Source: DASZTV01 sp036267875 | GTDB lineage: Bacteria > Actinomycetota > Actinomycetes > JAFAQI01 | Reading direction: 5' to 3' | NCBI GenBank assembly: GCA_036267875.1 | Contig: DATAVE010000004.1 | Location: 1-19,261, forward strand | Length of the DNA: 19,261 bases | In this document: piece after piece, positions 1 to 6,111 of the stretch | How the letters are laid out: every line of letters begins with the position of its first letter | Numbering within the stretch: position 1 is the stretch's first letter | Notes under the pieces: generated by a model | The model's input: only the letters and a program-made list of their open reading frames with translations | The model's database searches: none | Told to the model about the DNA's origin: nothing | Made by a program: the position numbers and the translations under genes

Positions 1-90
1 GCGAGCGACGCTCGCAAGACCTTGCCCGACGAAGTGCGCCCAGGCAATGCCTTGCAGCCCTCCGTCAGTCGTCTTCGCGGTCGAACGTGA
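1..90 (+). CDS. Possible 3' end of an upstream gene (partial)
   Basis: The first forward frame is open from the window edge to a TGA at 88-90 and would encode 29 residues ending RLRGRT. About 20 of its 29 codons end in G or C, more than in the competing frame that starts at base 3, so it may be the tail of a gene on the same strand as the tyrosine kinase. The fragment is too short to assign a family. The rest of the stretch to base 190 holds no gene I can support. It presumably contains the leader of the kinase gene, but I see no convincing promoter hexamers. Confidence 0.25.
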   Translation, partial: ASDARKTLPDEVRPGNALQPSVSRLRGRT

Positions 91-190
91 AGTTGCCTGA
101 GGGTACCGCCCGCGACGTATCCGACATCGAAGGCCACGGAAACAATGCGCCCGTAGACTCTCAAAGCGGCGCGCCAGTGTTGGAGGACTT

Positions 191-1885
191 GTGGACTTTG
201 TGGACTACTTTCGGGTCGTTCGCAAGCGGTGGCTGGCAGTCGTGTTGTGCCTCGTTATCGCAGTGGCGGCCGCGGCCGCGTACGCCTGGGGCACGACAGC
301 GAAGTACGAGGCGACCGCGCAGCTGTTCGTCAGCGCGAACGACACCGGCGGGCTTGCCTCCAACCTGCAGTCGGCCGCGCAGTTCAGCCAGGATCGCGTC
401 CAGTCCTACGCCGACATCATCAACAGCCGCGAGATCACCAACAAGGTCGCGCAGCAACTCGATGACGGCCTGAGTGGCAAGCAGATCAGCAAGGAGATCT
501 CGGCCGACGCGCCGCTGAACACCGTGCTCGTCAATCTGCACGTGACCGACAAGTCGCCACTGCGTGCCGAGCAGATTGCCAACGCGGTGGCAGCCGAGTT
601 CACCAGCTATGCCGGCTTGCTCGAGGCAACCTCCAGTGGCGACACCCTTAACGGCGGGACGGACGGCAGCGTCACGACGACGCCTGCGACGCCACCGGTC
701 AAGGTGACCGTTGTAAAGCCTGCTTCGCTCCCGACGAGCCCGGTCTCGCCGAAGAAGCCGCTCGACCTGGGGCTCGGACTCATCATCGGGCTCGCTGTCG
801 GCATCGGCGGCGCTGTCATCGCCGAGGCACTCGACAACACCATCAAGACCATCGACGATGTCCAGCGGGCAACCGGGCAGCCAGCAATCGGCGTCATCGC
901 CTTTGACCCAGACGCGAAGTCCAATCCGCTGATCGTTACGCAGCATCCGCACTCGACCCGAGCTGAAGCGTTCCGGCAGCTTCGGACAAACCTTCAGTTC
1001 GTCGACATCGACACCGAGCTCAAATCGCTCGTGGTCACCAGCTCCGTCCCCAATGAGGGCAAGACGACCACCGTCTGCAACCTCGCAATCACCCTCGCCC
1101 AGACCGGCGCACAGGTGCTGCTCGTCGAGGCGGACCTCCGCCGACCACGTCTTGCGCAATACCTCGGCCTCGACGGATCGGTCGGGCTCACAAGCGTCCT
1201 TGTCGGTGCCGCTTCCGTCACGGAGGCCACTCAGCGCTGGGGTGACAGTGGTCTTCACGTCCTCGCGAGCGGTCCGCTCCCGCCGAACCCGAGCGAGCTG
1301 CTTGCATCGCAGGTTATGGCCGACTTGCTGCGTCGCCTAGAAGGCGTCTACGACCTGATCCTGCTCGACGCGCCGCCACTGCTTCCCGTTACGGATGCAG
1401 CCGTGCTCGCGGCCGAGACGAGCGGTGCGGTGTTGATCGCACGCCACGGATCGACGACGCGCGACCAACTGTCGCGCTCTGCGGACGCCCTCCTCGACGG
1501 CGTCGGTGCCCGGATCCTCGGCACCGTGATCAACATGACACCCAAGCGCGGTCCGGACTCCTACTACTACGGCTACGCCTACAGCTACCGGTCGAACAAG
1601 GCGCCAAAGAGCACGGTGGTCCAGACGACAGCGATGATGCCGAAGGCGCCGTCGCCCGACCGGACCGACGCACGATCCGGCAACGGCACACCGCGTGCGA
1701 GTCTGCCGACCTCCAGCGCCACCAACGGACACCATCCCAGCCGTACGGTGACCGTCGACGAACTCGATCCGATCATCACCGAGAGCACCGAGCCCGTCAT
1801 GACGGCCGCCGAGAGGCGGGCCGCGGCTCGGCGCGAACGCCTCCGGGCCGCCACCAGCGACCCAGGTGAACGCTCGCTCGATTAA
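191..1885 (+). CDS. Wzz/BY-kinase: polysaccharide chain-length determinant fused to tyrosine autokinase
   Basis: This 564-residue membrane protein should control polymerisation and export of a surface polysaccharide through cycles of tyrosine autophosphorylation. An N-terminal Wzz domain has a membrane segment at about 15-34 and a second at about 193-214, with the extracellular part between them. The cytoplasmic BY-kinase domain has Walker A SSVPNEGKTTT (284-294), Walker A' LLVEADLRRP (D315) and Walker B LILLDAPP (D393). A tyrosine cluster DSYYYGYAYSYR (456-467) is the likely phosphorylation site. About 97 further residues follow the cluster, rich in Ser, Thr and Arg, whereas in many family members the cluster is close to the C-terminus. 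GTG at 191 is preceded by GGAGG (182-186) four bases away; an in-frame GTG at 200 is an alternative start. No glycosyltransferase, flippase or polymerase lies in the window, so the partner genes are probably upstream. Confidence 0.93.
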   Translation: MDFVDYFRVVRKRWLAVVLCLVIAVAAAAAYAWGTTAKYEATAQLFVSANDTGGLASNLQSAAQFSQDRVQSYADIINSREITNKVAQQLDDGLSGKQISKEISADAPLNTVLVNLHVTDKSPLRAEQIANAVAAEFTSYAGLLEATSSGDTLNGGTDGSVTTTPATPPVKVTVVKPASLPTSPVSPKKPLDLGLGLIIGLAVGIGGAVIAEALDNTIKTIDDVQRATGQPAIGVIAFDPDAKSNPLIVTQHPHSTRAEAFRQLRTNLQFVDIDTELKSLVVTSSVPNEGKTTTVCNLAITLAQTGAQVLLVEADLRRPRLAQYLGLDGSVGLTSVLVGAASVTEATQRWGDSGLHVLASGPLPPNPSELLASQVMADLLRRLEGVYDLILLDAPPLLPVTDAAVLAAETSGAVLIARHGSTTRDQLSRSADALLDGVGARILGTVINMTPKRGPDSYYYGYAYSYRSNKAPKSTVVQTTAMMPKAPSPDRTDARSGNGTPRASLPTSSATNGHHPSRTVTVDELDPIITESTEPVMTAAERRAAARRERLRAATSDPGERSLD

Positions 1886-1886
1886 T

Positions 1887-1902
1887 CCGCGGCGTGACGC
1901 GG
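1887..1902 (+). terminator. Small GC hairpin just after the kinase stop
   Basis: CCGCG, a six-base loop and CGCGG follow directly after the TAA stop (1883-1885). There is no T-run. It is a plausible but weak 3' end for the kinase transcript. Confidence 0.25.
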
Positions 1903-1930
1903 CCTCCGGCGCTACCGTGGACGTACACGG

Positions 1931-1944
1931 GAAAGGAGGTGGTC
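1931..1944 (+). promoter_or_regulatory. Extended Shine-Dalgarno sequence, 14 nt complementary to the 16S rRNA 3' tail
   Basis: GAAAGGAGGTGGTC can pair along all 14 positions (13 Watson-Crick and one G-U) with the conserved 16S 3' end, which reads GATCACCTCCTTTC. It lies 45 bases beyond the kinase stop and does not precede any long open frame. The nearest starts are TTG at 1953 and, without a long product, GTG at 1972. Such a long match is far beyond normal ribosome binding sites in this window. It suggests either a very small translated ORF or a ribosome-contacting RNA. Confidence 0.5.
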
Positions 1945-1952
1945 TGAACACT

Positions 1953-1991
1953 TTGAGTAGTCGTAGGACTCGTGAGGTGTCTGTCCGCTAG
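1953..1991 (+). CDS. Possible 12-codon mini-ORF behind the extended Shine-Dalgarno
   Basis: A TTG start 12 bases after GGAGGT opens a reading frame MSSRRTREVSVR ending in TAG (1989-1991). The peptide is basic and matches no family I know. The spacing is longer than usual and the start is TTG; an in-frame CTG at 1944 would give a better spacing but is a rarer start. It could be a leader peptide tied to the branched RNA that begins two bases after its stop. The main support is the unusually strong ribosome binding site. Confidence 0.25.
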   Translation: MSSRRTREVSVR

Positions 1992-1992
1992 T

Positions 1993-2048
1993 CGCCGTCT
2001 CACCGCAGGTGGCAGCCGTATGGCGCCCGACCCGCAAGGGAGACGGCG
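1993..2048 (+). ncRNA. Candidate structured RNA: multibranch fold closed by a 9-bp stem
   Basis: CGCCGTCTC (1993-2001) is a perfect inverted repeat of GAGACGGCG (2040-2048). The enclosed 38 bases can form three further hairpins: ACC-GCA-GGT (2002-2010); GGC, a bulged A, then GCC-GTAT-GGC, closed by GCC (2011-2027); and CC-GCAA-GG (2032-2039), which carries a GNRA-type tetraloop. This is more consistent pairing than expected by chance and it does not resemble a riboswitch or RNA family I can name. It lies between two convergent genes, so it is not an obvious 5' leader of either. Orientation is assigned from the extended Shine-Dalgarno just upstream. Pairing was done by hand, without energy calculation. 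Confidence 0.35.
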
Positions 2049-2086
2049 TACGGCGAACTTTCAGGCAGTCATCCCGCCCCCGGGCC

Positions 2087-2107
2087 GCCGGTTCAAGTCC
2101 AACCGGC
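2087..2107 (+). terminator. 7-bp hairpin between the convergent genes
   Basis: GCCGGTT, the loop CAAGTCC and AACCGGC form a perfect stem. The stem is palindromic, so it could act on transcripts from either side. No T-run follows on either strand, which is common for actinobacterial terminators. The loop resembles a tRNA T-arm consensus but no tRNA can be folded here. Confidence 0.35.
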
Positions 2108-2118
2108 CCACGTCGCCA

Positions 2119-2159
2119 GCTAACGCGACGCGGAACAGCCCGGGGGTGTCTGCGTTAGC
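2119..2159 (-). terminator. 8-bp inverted repeat spanning the stop of the first DUF4012 gene
   Basis: GCTAACGC (2119-2126) and GCGTTAGC (2152-2159) are perfect inverted repeats separated by 25 bases. The TAA stop of the minus-strand DUF4012 gene (2155-2157) lies inside the right arm. The position suits a 3'-end structure of that transcript, but the loop is long and no T-run follows. Confidence 0.3.
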
Positions 2160-3873
2160 AGCTAGGACCATCCGCAGTAACCACGAGCGGATGGGCCAGC
2201 GGCTGGACGGGCAGCTCGACCGGGCCAGAAGCGGCCGGCTCGTCGACATGGAAGATCTCAGTAAGAGTCTGTCCCGGCTTGATCGTGACGAGAGTCTCGG
2301 TGATCGGATGACCCCGGTCCGTCGCGGAATAGGTGCCCAGCGGCTGGCCGTCGAGCGTCACGCCCGTCACCGCTGAGCCCTGCGTCGAATAGAGGCTGAC
2401 GATGAGGTACTCGGATCCTGCTGGATGCGCGGCGTCGCCCCACTGCTTCCCGGTTGTCAGGTACGCAGGAAGGCCGCTGCTCGGGGCGGCATTGCGGAGC
2501 CGGAACGTCACCGTCGCCGATGACGCGGTGCAACTCGCTCGCTGATAGGTCAGCGACCTCTGGAGGTAGTAGTCGAGCTTCGTTCCGGAGTCGTTCGTGA
2601 CAACGACCTCGGCGAAGGGCCGCTTGGTCCGAGCGAGTACGCCGGCGAGAGGCGTGGTCGACAGCTGTTGCTCCTCGCTCGGATGTGCGCTGTAGACGAG
2701 CAGCCGACGTTCGCCGGCCGAGGTGGCAAGCGCGTCGAGCAGCATGGCCGTGTTGATCGTGCGATCCAAGGCGGCCTGCGTGACGGCCTGCGCGGCCGTG
2801 ACGAAGAACGCCTTGCGCTCGGGAGTATCGACATCCACGCTCCCGGAGTCGAACCGTTGATAGACGCTTACATCCAGCGTCTGCACCAGGTTCTCGCCGG
2901 TGAGCATGGTGCCGTCTGGCATGCCGACCGGACCGATCACCCTCAGGATTCGGGCGAGCGCGACGGGGTCCATCGCGACCACCCCGTCGATCTGGACGCC
3001 GAAGCGCGCAGCCGCCTCGGAGGACCAGATCCGAGCTGCGTCGGGAAAGTGCGGACTGAGGTCGGCGTCCGCGACACCCTGATAGGGGTCGGTGCCGCCG
3101 TACGCCTTGTCGAACTGTGATCCAAGGTCAATCTTCGCGGTGAGCCCGGTGAAGTCCCGATCGCTGCCGAACCTGAGGAACTGCATTTGCCCGCTGTCTG
3201 CTCGCAGGAGGCCGTAGCCGCCGAAGATCCCGCCGATCGCCCTGGCCTCGTTGTCACCCTCGAAGACGACGAGGTAGTAGCGCGGCCCCGAGCCGCCAAG
3301 CATCGGCGGCAACAGGCGAGTAGCCAGCACTGTGTCGCGAAGCGTGCCCTCGAGCGACGTGAGCTCGCGCAACGCCGAACTCCTGCCAGAAGCGACGGGG
3401 CCGAGCCAGCTACCCCGCGTGCCTGCGATCCGCAAGACAGCGGCGGCGAGGTTCGCAGCTGCGCGCTCGAGCGCCGGCCCGGCCTGCTGCAACCGGGCGA
3501 GATCAAGCTGTGCGGCACCAACCCGCAGCTCCTGCGGATCGAGCGCAGCGCCACCCGTGACCACCGCAGGCAGTGCACCGTCACTGAGCGTTCGGGCGAC
3601 CGAAGAGATCGTCCGCACGGTGCGCAGTGGCGAACCCAGCAGCGGAAGCTGAGCCCCGATCCACCAGGCCGGGCCGCTGGTCCGATCGTGCGCGGACCGC
3701 GCCGTTGCCTGAATACGCACCAGCTCCTGACGGGCGTCGCGCTGCCGTCCGGCGACAAGATCGGACCGGAGTACGCCGATGTCGTGGCGCATCGCGTGAA
3801 GGTCGGCGCGCGCCTGCAAGCCCGTAACGAGGATCCACGCGACACCCACAGCCAGCAGTCCGGCGACCAACAC
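2155..3873 (-). CDS. DUF4012 membrane-anchored protein, paralogue 1
   Basis: A 572-residue protein of the DUF4012 family, whose biochemical role is not established; members are often found with surface-polysaccharide genes. The start lies directly on a membrane segment (about 2-18), so the rest is probably extracellular. Features shared with the second paralogue at 8491-10368 are RYYLVVFEGDNEARAIGG (198-215), a SPHFPDAARIW block (273-283), IDGVVAMDPVALARIL (295-310) and a C-terminal domain beginning KLDYYL and ending in Cys. The first usable start is GTG at 3871-3873 and has no Shine-Dalgarno. The frame stays open upstream into the preceding gene with no ATG, GTG or TTG in the part I followed, so the true N-terminus is uncertain. 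The upstream secreted protein gene ends 80 bases earlier. Function in glycan attachment or export is inference only. Confidence 0.85.
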   Translation of the reverse strand: MLVAGLLAVGVAWILVTGLQARADLHAMRHDIGVLRSDLVAGRQRDARQELVRIQATARSAHDRTSGPAWWIGAQLPLLGSPLRTVRTISSVARTLSDGALPAVVTGGAALDPQELRVGAAQLDLARLQQAGPALERAAANLAAAVLRIAGTRGSWLGPVASGRSSALRELTSLEGTLRDTVLATRLLPPMLGGSGPRYYLVVFEGDNEARAIGGIFGGYGLLRADSGQMQFLRFGSDRDFTGLTAKIDLGSQFDKAYGGTDPYQGVADADLSPHFPDAARIWSSEAAARFGVQIDGVVAMDPVALARILRVIGPVGMPDGTMLTGENLVQTLDVSVYQRFDSGSVDVDTPERKAFFVTAAQAVTQAALDRTINTAMLLDALATSAGERRLLVYSAHPSEEQQLSTTPLAGVLARTKRPFAEVVVTNDSGTKLDYYLQRSLTYQRASCTASSATVTFRLRNAAPSSGLPAYLTTGKQWGDAAHPAGSEYLIVSLYSTQGSAVTGVTLDGQPLGTYSATDRGHPITETLVTIKPGQTLTEIFHVDEPAASGPVELPVQPLAHPLVVTADGPSC

Positions 3874-3953
3874 GGCGCCGCGGGAGAGCGCGGCGCGATA
3901 GCTCGAACGCGGCTCGGACGACGGTGCCGATTCGGGCGGTGAGGTTGTCGAGA

Positions 3954-4460
3954 TCAGCCGTTCTTCTTGACGAAGAAGCTGCTCGTGAAGGAGACCTTGT
4001 TCCCGCTGTGCCTGCCCCTTGCAACAAGCGAGTACTTGCCGGTGGGAGCTCCGCTAGCGATCTCGAATGCGGCCGAGAGAGCTCCGTGGGGGCCACTCAT
4101 GACGGTGTACGTGTGCGTGTAGTGACCGGGACCATGGATCGCGAGGAGGACGTTGGAACTTGCGTTGAACGTCTTGGCGGGGGCGTGAGCCCTCGGAGAC
4201 GAGCCGGGCGTGATCGGAATGCCCCCGTTGGTCACGCCCTCCTTGCCGTTGCCGGCGGGCGGCGGGGTCGGCGTCGCCGTGGTGCTGACCGTCGGAGTCG
4301 GAGTCGGAGTCGTGGTCGGCGGCGGAGTAGGCGGGTACGCCGGCAGTACAGCCGAGCGGGCCGGTGCCGCAGACACGACGGTCGCTGTGGCGAGCACGGC
4401 CCCCGCGGGCACGATCACGGCAAGCGCCAGCGTCGAGATAGTACGTCGCCTCATCGACAT
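3954..4460 (-). CDS. Small secreted protein with Pro/Thr linker and beta-sandwich-like domain
   Basis: This 168-residue protein has a clear signal peptide: MSMRRR, a hydrophobic stretch (about 9-30) and AxA-type cleavage near VSAAPA. A Pro/Thr-rich linker follows (about 43-69), partly encoded by a GTCGGA tandem repeat at 4291-4308. The C-terminal part (about 95-165) ends GKYSLVARGRHSG...FTSSFFV. That pattern resembles the 'G-x-H/Y-x-...-G-x-x-SG-...-F-x-V' end of a domain in the LAFTG protein at 7013-7960. I do not recognise a named family. ATG at 4460 has AAGGAG ten bases upstream; a second ATG at 4454 is possible. It sits between the NlpC/P60 hydrolase and the first DUF4012 gene on the same strand and is probably expressed with them, although a hairpin precedes it. 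Confidence 0.75.
   Translation of the reverse strand: MSMRRRTISTLALAVIVPAGAVLATATVVSAAPARSAVLPAYPPTPPPTTTPTPTPTVSTTATPTPPPAGNGKEGVTNGGIPITPGSSPRAHAPAKTFNASSNVLLAIHGPGHYTHTYTVMSGPHGALSAAFEIASGAPTGKYSLVARGRHSGNKVSFTSSFFVKKNG
4291..4308. repeat. Hexanucleotide tandem repeat GTCGGA x3 in the Pro/Thr linker
   Basis: Three perfect in-frame copies of GTCGGA encode Thr-Pro pairs on the minus strand. Repeat slippage here would change linker length by two residues without a frameshift. Confidence 0.7.
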
Positions 4461-4495
4461 GACAGATTTGCTCCTTCGCGAGCCCCGGAAGAGAA

Positions 4496-4515
4496 CGGCG
4501 CTCAGCCTAGCGCCG
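4496..4515 (-). terminator. Intrinsic terminator or attenuator after the NlpC/P60 gene
   Basis: Read on the minus strand, CGGCGCT, a six-base loop and AGCGCCG form a perfect 7-bp stem, followed by TTCTCTT. It begins about 10 bases after the TAG stop of the NlpC/P60 gene and about 35 bases before the start of the secreted-protein gene. It is the best terminator-like element in the window. It may uncouple the hydrolase from the two genes downstream or let only part of the transcription pass. Confidence 0.5.
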
Positions 4516-4524
4516 CTCGTCGTC

Positions 4525-5892
4525 CTACCGACGCGTGTTGCCCTGGGACACCGAACCCGCCGGGGGTGTCTGCGTTCCAGAGCCGGTTGAAGCGGAGCCG
4601 GGTGACGTTGTGCCGGTTGTCGGGGCCGGCGGCGGGTCGATCAGGCTGAGCCAGGTCGCAAGCCGCACGATCCCAGTCGCCGGCAGCTGGTGCTGGACCT
4701 GCCAGGCCTTGACCGCCGCCTTCGTGGCCGCCCCGAAGCCTCCGTCCACGGTGATCTCCGCACCCAGCCGGTCGAGGACCTGCTGCAACTGCATTACCGA
4801 CCAGCCGGTCGCGCCCGCTCGCAGCGGCAGCGTCAGCCCGGATGCCGGCCGGACGACGAGGGGCAGGAGGTCAGTCGTCCAGAGCTGGCGAATCTGCACG
4901 GTCGCCCCGGTGTGCGGCGCATCGAGCACCTGTCCGCCGCCGAGGTACATCGCGACGTGATAGATCGTCGCCGGCTTGGTCACGTCGCTGGCAAAGAACA
5001 GCAGATCCCCGGCCTCGGCCTGATCGAGCGGCACGGTCGGCCCGGACCCGGCGTACTGGTCGGCGGCCACCCGCGGCAGGGTCAACCCAGCATTCAGGTA
5101 CGACGCCATCTGCAGACCCGAGCAGTCGTAGGACGTCGGGCCCATCGCGCCATAGACGTACGGCTTGCCGATCTGCTGCTTGGCGAAGGCGACGGCCGCG
5201 AGGGCGATCTTGTTGGTCGTCGTTCCGGGCTGCTCCAGCAGCGATGCGGCGAGCGTCGCGACCTGGCTGCGGATCTTCTGCTGCGCCTGGTAGTCCTTTG
5301 GCAGCGCGGGAGTCGTGCTGCCCGGAGTGCACACCGCCGTCCCGGTCAGGCCCAGGGCCTTCCAGGTCTTGCGGTTGGTGGTCGCGCTCACCGGCAGGCT
5401 TGCTGCCTGCTGCGCTGCAGTCAGCGCCTGCCCGACCGTCGCGCTGAACTCGCCGTCGACTGGCTGCTGTAACGCCGCCTCGAGCACGCCGACGGCAGGT
5501 CCGGTGTCTCCCGCCGACAGCACCGCGCAGCTCACGGTGAAGCCGGTGCCACCGATCTGCTGCGCGCAGGCACTTGCCGCGACCGCCGACGGCATCGCCG
5601 ACCACGTTGTGGCGTCGACCACCCCGGTCGCAGGGATTCCCGCTGTCGTCTGCCACTTCGACAGTGCCGTCGCGGTCTGCGACCCGAAATCTCCGTCAGC
5701 CGTCGTCCCGATCAGCTTCTGGATCGCGACGACCGCTGCACCGGTCGTACCCGGGCCAAGCGTCGCGCAGCTCGTGACCGGAGTGGCCGCGGGCGATGTT
5801 GCGTACGCCGGTGAGGCCAGGCCGACGACAACAAGGCCTGCCGTGGCGCACGTCAGCAGAGCGCGCGAGAGCGCACTGCCGGACGACCGCAC
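4525..5892 (-). CDS. Secreted NlpC/P60 peptidoglycan endopeptidase with three peptidoglycan-binding domains
   Basis: A 455-residue exported cell-wall hydrolase expected to cut stem-peptide bonds (typically D-Glu-to-diamino acid) in peptidoglycan. The signal peptide covers about 1-31, ending YATS. Two PG_binding_1-like repeats lie at about 44-100 and 120-178, and a third at about 355-418 with the pattern TVDGGFGAATKAAVKAWQ. The NlpC/P60 domain occupies about 228-348: catalytic Cys in YDCSG (C257), His in YHVAMYLGGG (H312) and a likely third polar residue H327. The C-terminal tail is Ser/Thr/Pro/Gly-rich. GTG at 5892 is preceded by GGGGAG seven bases away. It is transcribed away from the EAL gene, from a shared 220-base region that contains a GTAAC inverted repeat. 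All catalytic residues are present, so an active enzyme is expected. Confidence 0.93.
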   Translation of the reverse strand: MRSSGSALSRALLTCATAGLVVVGLASPAYATSPAATPVTSCATLGPGTTGAAVVAIQKLIGTTADGDFGSQTATALSKWQTTAGIPATGVVDATTWSAMPSAVAASACAQQIGGTGFTVSCAVLSAGDTGPAVGVLEAALQQPVDGEFSATVGQALTAAQQAASLPVSATTNRKTWKALGLTGTAVCTPGSTTPALPKDYQAQQKIRSQVATLAASLLEQPGTTTNKIALAAVAFAKQQIGKPYVYGAMGPTSYDCSGLQMASYLNAGLTLPRVAADQYAGSGPTVPLDQAEAGDLLFFASDVTKPATIYHVAMYLGGGQVLDAPHTGATVQIRQLWTTDLLPLVVRPASGLTLPLRAGATGWSVMQLQQVLDRLGAEITVDGGFGAATKAAVKAWQVQHQLPATGIVRLATWLSLIDPPPAPTTGTTSPGSASTGSGTQTPPAGSVSQGNTRR

Positions 5893-5929
5893 CAGCGTTC
5901 TCCCCTCGTCGCGACTGCACGTACCACGC

Positions 5930-5943
5930 GTAACATCCGTTAC
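5930..5943 (-). promoter_or_regulatory. GTAAC-N4-GTTAC operator-like site upstream of the NlpC/P60 gene
   Basis: GTAACATCCGTTAC is a perfect inverted repeat about 38 bases upstream of the hydrolase start. Read on the minus strand it is also a near-direct repeat, GTAACG-GAT-GTTACG. GTAAC-type repeats have been described as binding motifs of MtrA, an actinobacterial response regulator that controls cell-wall hydrolase genes; assignment to MtrA here is inference from the motif and target type. The rest of the 5893-6111 region is non-coding divergent promoter sequence. Confidence 0.4.
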
Positions 5944-6047
5944 ATTCTGTTCTCGGCACGTCCCGGGGTGGTCCTTGACCCTGCGTGACCCCTCAATCTG
6001 TGCGCCATTCGAGGTGCTGCGGTGCCGCCGACATAGCCCGCGTGAGC

Positions 6048-6069
6048 CATCTTCGGCCCATCTTCGGCC
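6048..6069. repeat. 11-bp perfect tandem repeat upstream of the EAL gene
   Basis: Two adjacent copies of CATCTTCGGCC (6048-6058 and 6059-6069) lie 42 bases before the ATG of the EAL gene. The 11-bp period places both copies on the same DNA face, which would suit a regulator binding site. No known motif is recognised. Confidence 0.4.
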
Positions 6070-6111
6070 GCACGTCTACAGATCCCATTGCCCCGGCCAT
6101 ACCTTCGGAAC

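Noticed and set aside
161..1258. Long minus-strand open frame opposite the BY-kinase
   Set aside because: Antisense shadow in GC-rich coding DNA; composition is Asp/Arg/Gly-rich with no domains, while the plus strand has full kinase motifs.
2090..2110. tRNA T-arm-like string GGTTCAAGTCC
   Set aside because: The flanks do not give a T-stem in tRNA register, no matching acceptor, D or anticodon arms lie upstream, and the bases fit a simple 7-bp hairpin better.
1972..2376. Open frame of 134 codons from GTG 1972 on the plus strand, just after the extended Shine-Dalgarno
   Set aside because: It runs through the structured gap and then antisense into the DUF4012 gene, is Arg/Ser/Pro-rich without domain features, and its GTG is about 31 bases from the Shine-Dalgarno.
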